DNA of 64,000 nt from Pseudonocardia alaniniphila (GTDB lineage: Bacteria > Actinomycetota > Actinomycetes > Mycobacteriales > Pseudonocardiaceae): assembly GCF_022524485.1 (NCBI RefSeq), contig NZ_JAKXMK010000040.1, positions 1-64,000 on the forward strand, given 5' to 3'. The stretch's first letter is position 1; the number at the start of each line of letters is the position of its first letter. The notes beneath the pieces were generated by a model. It was given only the letters and a program-made list of their open reading frames with translations, ran no database searches and was not told the DNA's origin. Below, piece after piece: positions 40,973-48,921 of this stretch. A program made the position numbers and the translations under genes.

Positions 40973-41788
40973 ATGACAGAGCGAGAGAAACAGCCTGCCA
41001 ACGCGAGATCGAGTCGCAGGAAAGGACAACAACCGCTCCCCGCGACGTCAGAAGGGGATACGGCTCTGTCCCAGCGGGTACGACGCATGATCGACGTCGT
41101 GGCGCACGCCTATCCGGACGCGCGCTGGGAGCTCGATTTCACCACTCCACTCGAGTTGGCCGTGGCCACCGTCCTGTCCGCCCGGGCAACGGACAGCCGG
41201 GTGAACGAGGTGACCCCAGCGCTGTTCTCGCGGTACCGCACCGCTGCCGATTATGCTCACGCCGACCGCGCGGAACTGGAAGATCTGATCCACCCCACGG
41301 GCTTCTTCCACAACAAGGCCAGCTCGTTGATGGGTCTCGGCGCCGCGATCGAAGAAAAGTTCGGCGGCGAGGTGCCGAACACGATGGACGCGCTGGTCAC
41401 TCTTCCTGGGATCGGACGCAAGACGGCGAACGTCATCCTCGGAAACGCCTTCGGTGTCCCGGGGATCACGGTGGATACCCACTTCGGCCGGGTCGTGCGC
41501 CGCTGGAGATGGACCGCCGAGGAGGATCCGGCCAACGTCGAGCAGGCGATCGGCCACCTGGTTCCACGGGAACAATGGACCACGCTATCCAACCGAGTGA
41601 TCGTGCACGGCCGACGTGTATGTCATTCCCGCAACCCCGCGTGCGGGGTGTGCCCGGTGCGCGACGACTGCCCGTCCTTCGGCGCAGGACCGACCGACCC
41701 CGATCGTGCAGCCACGTTGGTGACAGGCCCCGAGAAGGCGCACATATTGGCATTGAGCGGGATCGTCGCTGATCCGCCTGATGCCTGA
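40973..41788 (+). CDS. nth: Endonuclease III
   Basis: 271 aa from ATG 40973, 5 nt after GGAGGA. DNA glycosylase/AP lyase for oxidised pyrimidines (base excision repair). Helix-hairpin-helix LPGIGRKTANVIL with the catalytic Lys, catalytic Asp in VDTHFGRVVRRW, and the C-terminal 4Fe-4S loop C-x6-C-x2-C-x5-C (CHSRNPACGVCPVRDDC). VLSARATDSRVNEVTPALF matches the family Gln/Asp helix, with S-A-R-A-T-D where most enzymes have S-A-Q-T-T-D. The ~45-residue N-terminal extension is rich in Lys/Arg/Gln. Confidence 0.95.
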   Translation: MTEREKQPANARSSRRKGQQPLPATSEGDTALSQRVRRMIDVVAHAYPDARWELDFTTPLELAVATVLSARATDSRVNEVTPALFSRYRTAADYAHADRAELEDLIHPTGFFHNKASSLMGLGAAIEEKFGGEVPNTMDALVTLPGIGRKTANVILGNAFGVPGITVDTHFGRVVRRWRWTAEEDPANVEQAIGHLVPREQWTTLSNRVIVHGRRVCHSRNPACGVCPVRDDCPSFGAGPTDPDRAATLVTGPEKAHILALSGIVADPPDA

Positions 41789-41792
41789 ACCG

Positions 41793-42608
41793 TCAGCTGC
41801 TGGGCGGTCCCGCAGCGATACGCGCGTGCAGCTCGTCCGGTGAGAGCTCCGACCCGTCCTGGAACCACCACGTGACGCCCGCGTCCTCGTACTCCACCGC
41901 GCACCGGGCGTCGGGAGCGGCTTTCTCGCTCGGCGACCAGATCGCGAGGTCGCCGTCGCATCGGCCGCCGGCAGCCACGAACTCGCCGCGGATCGCGCGA
42001 ACCTCATCCGGCGTCGGGAGCCGGAAGTCGTCGGCCTCGTCGCGAATCTGCGGGAACAGCCCATCGGCTCCCCGCGCAGCGCGAACCGGACCCTTCCGCG
42101 GCCAGAATCCACTCGTCCAGACGGGCACCGCCGCGGGCGGGAAACGGACGTCCGTGGCCCGGTAGTACGTGCCGGTGTGGTCGACCGGCTCCCCCGACAA
42201 CAGCGCGTGCAGAAGTGCGGCTCCCTCGTCCAGCCGGGCGGCCAGCTCCGATCTCTTCGCGGACTCACCGAACCTCGCGTAGTCCCACCCGACACCCGCG
42301 CCGAGACCGAGGATCAGCCGGCCGCCGGACAACGACTGCAGCGTGCTCGCCTCGAGCGCGAGCTTCGCAGGCCGCCGCCGCGGCAGGGGGACGACCATCG
42401 GGCCGAGCTGGATCGTGGTGGTGGCCTGCGCAATCGCAGCGAGCACGACCCACGGATCGGCGACCGGTGGGTCGTACTCGTCGGGGGTGATCAGGTCCCA
42501 CATGAAGAAGCCGTGCCAGCCGGACGCCTCCGCAGCGATCGCCAGGTCACGAAGGACTCCTGGATCGCCGTATGGACCGAACGATGGTACGTAGATTCCA
42601 TAGCGCAC
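41793..42608 (-). CDS. LLM-class (F420-type) oxidoreductase
   Basis: 271 aa, GTG start at 42608. MRYGIYVPSFGPYGDP, GWHGFFMWDLI, IQLGPMVVPLPRRRPAKLALEASTLQSLSGGRLILGLGAGVGWDYARFG are the typical blocks of luciferase-like, F420-dependent barrels. Ends AGVTWWFQDGSELSPDELHARIAAGP. Convergent with nth, with 4 nt between stops. Substrate unknown. Confidence 0.88.
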   Translation of the reverse strand: MRYGIYVPSFGPYGDPGVLRDLAIAAEASGWHGFFMWDLITPDEYDPPVADPWVVLAAIAQATTTIQLGPMVVPLPRRRPAKLALEASTLQSLSGGRLILGLGAGVGWDYARFGESAKRSELAARLDEGAALLHALLSGEPVDHTGTYYRATDVRFPPAAVPVWTSGFWPRKGPVRAARGADGLFPQIRDEADDFRLPTPDEVRAIRGEFVAAGGRCDGDLAIWSPSEKAAPDARCAVEYEDAGVTWWFQDGSELSPDELHARIAAGPPSS

Positions 42609-42708
42609 AAATCACCCGAACCGCCCATGGCGCCACGGCATTCCCCGCTGCTGCATGCTGGTCAGGCAGTCCGCCCAGCGCCGGCGTCACGGGCGGATCA
42701 CCGGTCGT

Positions 42709-43149
42709 TCAGCCGACGCGGCCGTCGTACTCCTCGCGATTGTCGAGCACCTCGTCCATGTGCGCCTCGGCCCACTCCTTGATGCCGCGCATCAGGTCGT
42801 GGAGCGAGAGACCGAGGTCGGTCAGCTCGTAGGTGACCGTGACCGGCACGGTCGGCGTCACAGTGCGGGTGACCAGGCCGTCCCGCTCGAGGGAGCGCAG
42901 GGTCTGGGTGAGCATCTTCTGACTGACCCCGGCCAGTCGGCGGGACAGCTCGGAGTAGCGCATCGCCCGCGGCTCGCCGACGCCGTCGCGGCCAGGGTGC
43001 GGGCCGTCGCCGCCGAGCGCGGCCAGGATCAGCGCGACCCACTTGTCGGAGATCCGATCGAGCAGCCGGCGGCTGGGGCATCCCGCCAGGAACGCGTCGT
43101 AGTCCGACCGTGCCTGTGCCCGTTTCTGGGCCGCCGTGAGCGTTGGCAT
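42709..43149 (-). CDS. HxlR-family transcriptional regulator
   Basis: 146 aa from ATG 43149, 7 nt after AAGGA; the in-frame ATG at 43164 would place that SD in the coding region. CPSRRLLDRISDKWVALILAAL (the Cys at the N-terminal helix often senses electrophiles), MRYSELSRRLAGVSQKMLTQTLRSLERDGLVTRTVTPTVPVTVTYELTDLGLSL is the full winged HTH. Divergent from the quinone oxidoreductase at 43271, whose promoter region has a 16-bp perfect palindrome. Likely an electrophile/quinone or aldehyde sensor controlling that enzyme. Confidence 0.92.
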   Translation of the reverse strand: MPTLTAAQKRAQARSDYDAFLAGCPSRRLLDRISDKWVALILAALGGDGPHPGRDGVGEPRAMRYSELSRRLAGVSQKMLTQTLRSLERDGLVTRTVTPTVPVTVTYELTDLGLSLHDLMRGIKEWAEAHMDEVLDNREEYDGRVG

Positions 43150-43180
43150 CGACCGTTCCTTCATACCGGGGGGTGACTAA

Positions 43181-43196
43181 CGCACTTCGAAGTGCG
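43181..43196. promoter_or_regulatory. 16-bp palindrome CGCACTTCGAAGTGCG (HxlR operator candidate)
   Basis: Perfect palindrome in the 121-nt gap between the divergent HxlR regulator (start 43149) and quinone oxidoreductase (start 43271). The inner ACTTCGAAGT is the ACT...AGT form seen at several HxlR/DUF24-family sites. It is the natural site for shared autoregulation and repression. Confidence 0.68.
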
Positions 43197-43270
43197 CACT
43201 CCCCATCGGAGAGTTACCCATCCACAGTGATGTGCGACAACGCCGAACACAAGCCTTCCGGAGCGAGACC

Positions 43271-44188
43271 ATGAGGACGTCCACCTTCCGCACCGCCGCC
43301 GTCCGCACCCCGGGCGGACCCGGCTCGATCGAGATCATCGACGTTCCCGTCGTCGAGCCCGGGCCGGGCGAGGTCCGGGTCGAGATCGCCGCCGCGTCCG
43401 TCAATCCCGTCGACCTGGGGGTCGCGGGCGGCCGTTTTCACGCGATGGGACTGGTCAACCAGCCCGAGCACACCGGTCTGGGCTGGGACTTCGCCGGCAC
43501 TGTCGTCGCCACCGGCGAGGGGGTGGACCTGGCTGTCGGCACCCGCACAGCCGGCGTGGTCGCCGGCTTCGACCGGGACTTCGGTACCTACGCCGAGCAG
43601 CTCGTGGTGGCGGCCGCCGATCTCGCCGTCGTGCCCGACGGGCTGGACCTGGCCGCGGCGTCGACAGTCCCGCTCAACGGGCTGGCTGCGGCCCAGATCG
43701 TCGACCTGCTCGGCGACGCGCCCACCGACGGCAACAGGCTGCTGGTGACCGGCGCGGCCGGCGCAGTCGGGGCATACCTCGCCTCGCTTGCACAGGACCG
43801 CGGCTGGCACGTGACCGGTCTGGCCAGAGCTGAGGACGAGGAGTTCGTCCGCAGCCTCGGCGCCGACTTCACCACGCACGCCGAACCGGGCTGGGACGCG
43901 GTCGCCGACGGTGCGGCGCTACAGGAGCGCGGCCTCGCTCTGGTCCGCGATGGCGGAGCCTTCGTCGGCGTCCAGCCGAGCGCCGTGCCTGCCACGGAGC
44001 GCGGGATCACCGTCCACGCCGTGGTGGCGCACCCCGACAGCCCTCGACTCGGCAACCTGCTCGCCCGGGCCGCATCCGGCGAGCTGCCGACCCGAGTGCA
44101 CGCAGTCGTGCCGCTGGACCAGGTCGCCGACGCCCACCGGGCTGTTGCCAAGGGCGGGATTCGCGGTCGCTATGTGCTCAAGCCCTGA
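43271..44188 (+). CDS. Zinc-independent alcohol dehydrogenase/quinone oxidoreductase-like (MDR) enzyme
   Basis: 305 aa from ATG 43271, preceded by GGAGCGAGACC. GroES-like half: VEPGPGEVRVEIAAASVNPVDLGVAGGRF, HTGLGWDFAGTVVATGEGV. Rossmann half: RLLVTGAAGAVGAYLASLAQ (A-A-x-G-x-x-G) and a C-terminal VPLDQVADAHRAVAKGGIRGRYVLKP. No zinc Cys, so a QOR-type NADPH reductase acting on quinones or enones/aldehydes. Controlled presumably by the divergent HxlR. Confidence 0.88.
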   Translation: MRTSTFRTAAVRTPGGPGSIEIIDVPVVEPGPGEVRVEIAAASVNPVDLGVAGGRFHAMGLVNQPEHTGLGWDFAGTVVATGEGVDLAVGTRTAGVVAGFDRDFGTYAEQLVVAAADLAVVPDGLDLAAASTVPLNGLAAAQIVDLLGDAPTDGNRLLVTGAAGAVGAYLASLAQDRGWHVTGLARAEDEEFVRSLGADFTTHAEPGWDAVADGAALQERGLALVRDGGAFVGVQPSAVPATERGITVHAVVAHPDSPRLGNLLARAASGELPTRVHAVVPLDQVADAHRAVAKGGIRGRYVLKP

Positions 44189-44244
44189 CCGTTCGCTCAC
44201 GCATCCATCACGCCGGCAACCTAGGCAAGATTTCGTTGACGATC

Positions 44245-44259
44245 ATTCGCGGCGCGAAT
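44245..44259. promoter_or_regulatory. Palindrome ATTCGCG-G-CGCGAAT upstream of the flavin monooxygenase gene
   Basis: 15-bp inverted repeat with single-base centre, about 100 nt before the ATG at 44357 and 57 nt after the quinone-oxidoreductase stop. No T-run follows immediately, so an operator is more likely than a terminator. The regulator is unknown. Confidence 0.4.
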
Positions 44260-44356
44260 TTGACGTGCCGACCTGGAGCAAACAAGAATTACCGTGCTCA
44301 CGGCGCGGTATCCGCCGGCACGAAACGGACGCACCGCATCGGTTGAATGGAGTTCG

Positions 44357-45541
44357 ATGAGCGACGCCCTTGTCGTGACGGGCAACGCCGACGACGTGCT
44401 CGGCCGGGTCATCGCCTTGGTACCTGTCCTCCGGGAACGGGCGCGTGCCACCGAACAGGCGCGCCACATGCTGCCCGAGAACCTGACGGCACTCGTGGAC
44501 GCCGGTGTGTTCCGGTTGACGATGCCGAGAGATCGCGGGGGCTACGAGGCGCCGTTCGCTCTGGTGAGCGACGTGCTCTCGGAGATCGCGCGTGGATGCC
44601 CATCCACCGGATGGATCGCTTCGATCTTCTGCGCTGCGGCGCCCTGGCCGGCGATGCTGAGCGACGAGGCCGCCGACGAGATCTACTCAACCCCGGACCT
44701 GCGTATATCGGCGCTCGTCGCCACCACGGGAACGGCCGTTCCGGTCGACGGGGGCGTACGGGTGACCGGAAGATGGGGATGGAACACGGGCGGGCGCCAC
44801 TCCCAGTGGGCAGGAATCGCCGCGATCTGTCCGGACGGCGACACCTCGGAGCCCGTCGTGTGCGTGGTGCCCACGGACGTTCTGGAGATCGGCGACGACT
44901 GGGACGCCGCCGGGATGGCAGGCACCGCCACCAACAGCGTGTCCGCCGACGACGTCTTCGTCCCCGACCGCCGGGTCGTCCCGATCGCAGCACTCGCCGG
45001 CGGCCGGTATCCGCATCAGGGTCGCTACGCGGCCAATGACTACTTCCGGTATCCCGCGGTCCAGCTGTTCCTCGCGCTGTCCACGCCTGCGTTCGTCGGT
45101 ATCGCTCGCGGCGCGATGGACGTATGGCGCGAACGGATCGGGAGCCGCGGGATAACCGGCACGATCTACACGAGCCGGGCCGAGGCCCCGAGTACCCAGC
45201 TGGCGCTGGCAGACGCGGCTCGCGACCTGCGATGCGCCGAACTGTTCGCGATCGAGGCGATCCGGAGCATGGAGAAGAACACCGGCAGGACCCCATCCCC
45301 CGCGGACCGGATCCTCACCAAGGCCTATCTCGGGTGGTGTGCCAAGCACGCCCAGAGCTGCGTCAACACCCTATACCGGACCAGCGGTGCATCAGCGGTG
45401 CAGAACGCGGTACCGATCCAGCGCTACTGGCGTGACGTGAACACGCTGATCCAGCACGCGCTCATCGACCCCACCACGTCCGACGAGCTCTACGGCCGTT
45501 CACTCCTGGGCGTGGACACCTACAACACCTCCATCTTCTGA
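44357..45541 (+). CDS. Acyl-CoA-dehydrogenase-fold flavin-dependent monooxygenase (HsaA/HpaB-like)
   Basis: 394 aa from ATG 44357, 5 nt after GGAG. N-terminal helical domain with RARATEQARHMLPENLTALVDAGVFRLTMPRDRGGYEAP, then GCPSTGWIASIFCAAAPW, the beta domain VRVTGRWGWNTGGRHSQWAGIAA, DDWDAAGMAGTATNSVSADDVFVPDRRVV, and a C-terminal helical bundle ending CVNTLYRTSGASAVQNAVPIQRYWRDVNTLIQHALIDPTTSDELYGRSLLG. This is the HsaA/HpaH-type group of two-component aromatic hydroxylases using FMNH2/FADH2 from a separate reductase. No reductase is adjacent. Upstream of it is the 15-bp palindrome at 44245. Confidence 0.85.
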   Translation: MSDALVVTGNADDVLGRVIALVPVLRERARATEQARHMLPENLTALVDAGVFRLTMPRDRGGYEAPFALVSDVLSEIARGCPSTGWIASIFCAAAPWPAMLSDEAADEIYSTPDLRISALVATTGTAVPVDGGVRVTGRWGWNTGGRHSQWAGIAAICPDGDTSEPVVCVVPTDVLEIGDDWDAAGMAGTATNSVSADDVFVPDRRVVPIAALAGGRYPHQGRYAANDYFRYPAVQLFLALSTPAFVGIARGAMDVWRERIGSRGITGTIYTSRAEAPSTQLALADAARDLRCAELFAIEAIRSMEKNTGRTPSPADRILTKAYLGWCAKHAQSCVNTLYRTSGASAVQNAVPIQRYWRDVNTLIQHALIDPTTSDELYGRSLLGVDTYNTSIF

Positions 45542-45581
45542 CAGGGCCCTCGCCGCTCGGAGTCTTGACACCGGGGTCCTC

Positions 45582-46679
45582 TCAGGCAACGCCGGTCAGC
45601 CGGACCGGGCCGGCGCCGACGTACACTCGAATGATCTGGTAGGGCGGCACCCGCGTGTCCACCCCGGCATTGAAAAGCGGGGTCCGCGGGAGCTGGTTCA
45701 CGCTCACGTAGAGGAAGCCGTCGCCGGCGAGGGCGAGGGTGTCCGGCCACAACAGGTCCGGACCGTGGAGCAACGTCGACCATGTGCCGTCGGCGTCGCG
45801 TTTGAGTACCGCACTGTGCTCGTAGGCAGTGGCGTACACAGCCCCGTCGGTGTCGGACTCCAACCCGTCCGACGCACCCTTGTCGCCCAGGTCCTGGATG
45901 GTCGCGGCCACCTGCTCGTCGGTGAGCGAGCGGTCGATGAGAGCGCCAGTCTCGACGCTGTAGAGACGCCTGCTGGACAGCGGGCAGTAGTAGAGGAGAC
46001 TGCCGTCCGCGCTGATCGCGATGCCATCGGCTCCAACCCGGTAGTTCTCCCGGACGACACCCTGCACGACCGCTCGGAACCCCTCGGTCGCCGAGGTGGT
46101 CACGTGCCCCCGCAGGCGTCCCCAGCTCTCCCCCGAACCGAGGTCGACCACGACCAACGCGCCTTCCGGTTGGGAATCGGTGAGGTAGGCGTATCCGCCG
46201 GTGCCGCGCGAGAAGTCGAAACGCACGTCGTTGAGGTACGTCGTGGGAGTGACCGCGGCCGGGTCCAGTCGAACGACGCGGACCACCTGGTCGGTCGCGG
46301 GGTCGACCTCGACCAGCTTCGGACCGTTCTCCAGCCAGGGCGCGAACGCGAGACTTCCCGTGTCGAGCAACCACACATGGCCGGCCGGGTCGGTGATCAC
46401 GCTCTGCACCGAGACCAGCTGGTCCGCGTTCCTCTCCTCGCTCCATTCGTTGAGCTCACGGCTGGGATAGGGCACCACTTTGCCGTCCACGACCTCGGCG
46501 ACGGTGCAAGGCACGTCGTCGCCCCACCGCGGAAAGGAGACGAAAACGCGCCCGTCGTCCGTGACGGTCACGCCGGTCGGCATCAGATCGTCGATTTCTG
46601 CGACGACCTCGTAGTCAGGAGCGACCCAGCTACCCAATGGGGTCGCGCCGGAAGTAGCTGAAGCAGAGTCGGAGGACAT
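45582..46679 (-). CDS. Major-royal-jelly-protein-like (SMP-30-type) beta-propeller
   Basis: 365 aa from ATG 46679, 4 nt after AAAGGAG; the frame open to 46739 precedes this SD. MPTGVTVTDDGRVFVSFPRWGDDVPCTVAEV, WLLDTG, DPAAVTPTTYLNDVRFDFSRGTGGYAYLTDS, GIAISADGSLLYYCPLSSRRLYSV, and VSVNQLPRTPLFNAGVDTRVPPYQIIRV are the blocks of MRJP/yellow family proteins. Six-bladed propellers of this type in bacteria are linked to lactonase-like or binding functions. No signal peptide is visible. Neighbouring genes (flavin monooxygenase, FUSC protein) give no clear pathway. Confidence 0.82.
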   Translation of the reverse strand: MSSDSASATSGATPLGSWVAPDYEVVAEIDDLMPTGVTVTDDGRVFVSFPRWGDDVPCTVAEVVDGKVVPYPSRELNEWSEERNADQLVSVQSVITDPAGHVWLLDTGSLAFAPWLENGPKLVEVDPATDQVVRVVRLDPAAVTPTTYLNDVRFDFSRGTGGYAYLTDSQPEGALVVVDLGSGESWGRLRGHVTTSATEGFRAVVQGVVRENYRVGADGIAISADGSLLYYCPLSSRRLYSVETGALIDRSLTDEQVAATIQDLGDKGASDGLESDTDGAVYATAYEHSAVLKRDADGTWSTLLHGPDLLWPDTLALAGDGFLYVSVNQLPRTPLFNAGVDTRVPPYQIIRVYVGAGPVRLTGVA

Positions 46680-46931
46680 GGATCTCCTTTTGATGTATGG
46701 ATGTGCGAGTCGGCTACCGCAGGATTCGCCGGGCGGCATTGATGGTCAGGGTATTACCTCGACCAGGCTGCCCCTGAAACCGCGACCGGCCATCGTACGG
46801 ATGACTGGCGCCGAGCACCGCGACCCACGACGGACACAGCCCACGTACCACAGCCGAATGATCCGCGGGCACGAGCAAGAAATGATGGAAACACACGGAT
46901 ACAGCCTGTGCTCAGATCTCGCGCGGAAACG

Positions 46932-48653
46932 CTACGCCTCCAGCCCATCGCCCGGTCGGGGCAGGCATTCCGCGACGGGCGCACTGCAGTGCGGGGTGGT
47001 CCCGCCCGTGAGGGGTTCGGACGCGGACATGAGGCGGTCCTCGAGGCAGGTCGCGACTCGTGCCCACCGCAGCGCGCGCACCCTGATCGGTCTCGGCTCG
47101 CTGTTCGCCTGTGCGGCACGGTCCCGCATGGCTTGCAGTGTGGAGGCGATCGCTGCACGTTGGAGCGACCGATCGACGAGGGAAGCGATCGGCTGGGTGG
47201 TTGTGACTCGTGCGAGGTCGGCCTCCACCCGTTCGCGTTCCCGGTCGACCGGAGGCCACCACGTCCCCGGCACGAGGGCGTATCCGACGACGAGGACGAC
47301 CGTACAGCCCGTTGCGGTGTTCACGAGGCGCTGTAGCAACACATCCGGAGCGACGGTGCCGCCGTAGTCGAGGAGCAGGAGGACGAGCGGCGTGATGATC
47401 ACCGAGAACGCCCAGTAGTTCCGCCGCACTGCCCATGGGATCGCCGCGCACAGCACAGCCAGGATAGGCAGGACCGAGTATCCAGCGGCGAAGAAGGTCG
47501 CGCCCCAGCCGATGACCACTCCCAGCCCGGTGCCGATGCCACGTTGCAGCGTGCGGGAGAACACCGACGCGAAGTCGGGTTTGAGGCAGAGCGCAACGGT
47601 CAGGACGATCCAGTAGGAGTGGCCGAACGGAGTGATCTGCCGGAGGAACTCTGCGACGAGGAGGCACAGGAGCAGCCGGGCGACGAACTGCCAGGATCGG
47701 CGGTGCCCCAGCTGCGCAGAGACGATGCGTCGCACCGGGACAGGACGCGGCGGCTCCAGTGAGGTTGCCGGCAGGAGCGCTGCGACCGGGGCCGTCAGGT
47801 GCGGCTCTACCCGGGTGGACGGCGTGATCGCGGCAATCTCTTCGGCGTATGCGCGCAGCGCCTCGGCCGTGCGCGCGTCCACAGACCTGGACCGGACAAC
47901 CGTCACGAGCACGCTCACCCGGGCGAGCACGCTGCGGTAGAGCGCGAGTTTCGCCCGGCGCGCTCTCCTGATGGGCCGTGCGGTCAAGATCAGCTGGGCG
48001 GCGGCGGCGAGCGTGGTCTCCATGGCACGGCGCAACTCGCTCGCGTCCCCACCCGCGGGTGAGTTCGCGTATGCGCCCAGCGCCCTGACGGCCTGCGAGA
48101 GCGCGGTCGCGTACAGGCGGTCGGTGCGTTCGAGAGCGCTCTGCAGCCACATCCCCGAGATCGCGGTGAGGCCGCCCAGGACGTAGGCGGTCACCCTTGT
48201 GGTTGTGGAGATGTCGATCTGCACGCCTCCTGCCACCGCCATCTGGACCAGGAGCTGCATCCCTGCGAACGACAGCCCCGAGCCCAGTGCGCTCAGCAGG
48301 CCGGAGACGAGCCCGAACGTGAGCACGACGAGCAGTGGGGCGAACCCGGTGCCACCGGTGGCGGGGCCGAAGACCATGGCGAGCGTGCCGCCGGCCAGGG
48401 CACATGCAGAGCGCAGCGTCCGTTGTCCGGTCGTTCCGCTGCGTTCGCTCAGGACGACGAGCAGCGCCGACAACGACGAGATCAGCGCGGTCCCCGGCCC
48501 ACCGATCGCATACCCGACTCCCGCCACCGCAGGAACCGTGACCGCCGACCGCACCGAGTCACGCCAGGGCGCCGGCGCCGAACCGAAGGCAATGGTCCTG
48601 ATGAACCAATCCGGGAGCAGTCCGCGCAGGGTCGCGACATTCATGGTCACCAC
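46932..48653 (-). CDS. FUSC-family inner-membrane protein
   Basis: 573 aa using GTG 48653, 10 nt after GGGAGG; ATG 48644 is an alternative. The frame is open further upstream but there it is antisense to the LAL regulator. Two membrane blocks of about five TM helices each (residues about 25-165 and 355-480) with a helical cytosolic segment between; the second has SYWIVLTVALCLKPDFASVFSRTLQRGIGTGLGVVIGW, the FUSC/aromatic-acid exporter (AaeB/YccS-like) signature. Likely exports or tolerates amphipathic acids, or supports the envelope. Ends in a basic, Arg-rich tail. Divergent from the LAL regulator at 48922. Confidence 0.85.
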   Translation of the reverse strand: MVTMNVATLRGLLPDWFIRTIAFGSAPAPWRDSVRSAVTVPAVAGVGYAIGGPGTALISSLSALLVVLSERSGTTGQRTLRSACALAGGTLAMVFGPATGGTGFAPLLVVLTFGLVSGLLSALGSGLSFAGMQLLVQMAVAGGVQIDISTTTRVTAYVLGGLTAISGMWLQSALERTDRLYATALSQAVRALGAYANSPAGGDASELRRAMETTLAAAAQLILTARPIRRARRAKLALYRSVLARVSVLVTVVRSRSVDARTAEALRAYAEEIAAITPSTRVEPHLTAPVAALLPATSLEPPRPVPVRRIVSAQLGHRRSWQFVARLLLCLLVAEFLRQITPFGHSYWIVLTVALCLKPDFASVFSRTLQRGIGTGLGVVIGWGATFFAAGYSVLPILAVLCAAIPWAVRRNYWAFSVIITPLVLLLLDYGGTVAPDVLLQRLVNTATGCTVVLVVGYALVPGTWWPPVDRERERVEADLARVTTTQPIASLVDRSLQRAAIASTLQAMRDRAAQANSEPRPIRVRALRWARVATCLEDRLMSASEPLTGGTTPHCSAPVAECLPRPGDGLEA

Positions 48654-48830
48654 GTCGACGGACCCTCCCGGATCACTTCGGCACATTCCCGTTGCGCTGT
48701 GCACGCGAGGGTGCCCGGGGCGTGAGGAGCAGCCATCCACAGAACGACTGGCCGAGTCGGGATCACAGAGGGCTTGACCGCGTGTACGAACTATGCCGCC
48801 GGAGTCCGATCCGACCCGTAAGTCATATGA

Positions 48831-48842
48831 CTGCCTTCCGAC
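48831..48842. promoter_or_regulatory. 12-bp palindrome AGTCATATGACT upstream of the first LAL regulator
   Basis: Perfect palindrome in the 268-nt gap between the divergent FUSC gene and the LAL regulator start at 48922, about 80 nt before the ATG. AT-rich relative to its surroundings. It could be an operator controlling either gene; the factor is not identified. Confidence 0.4.
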
Positions 48843-48921
48843 TATTGCCTGTGTTCTGCATGGCGAGCGCAGAACCGGCCGGGTTACCTCGGAGGCCGAC
48901 GTATTCAACGATCGGAGGACG

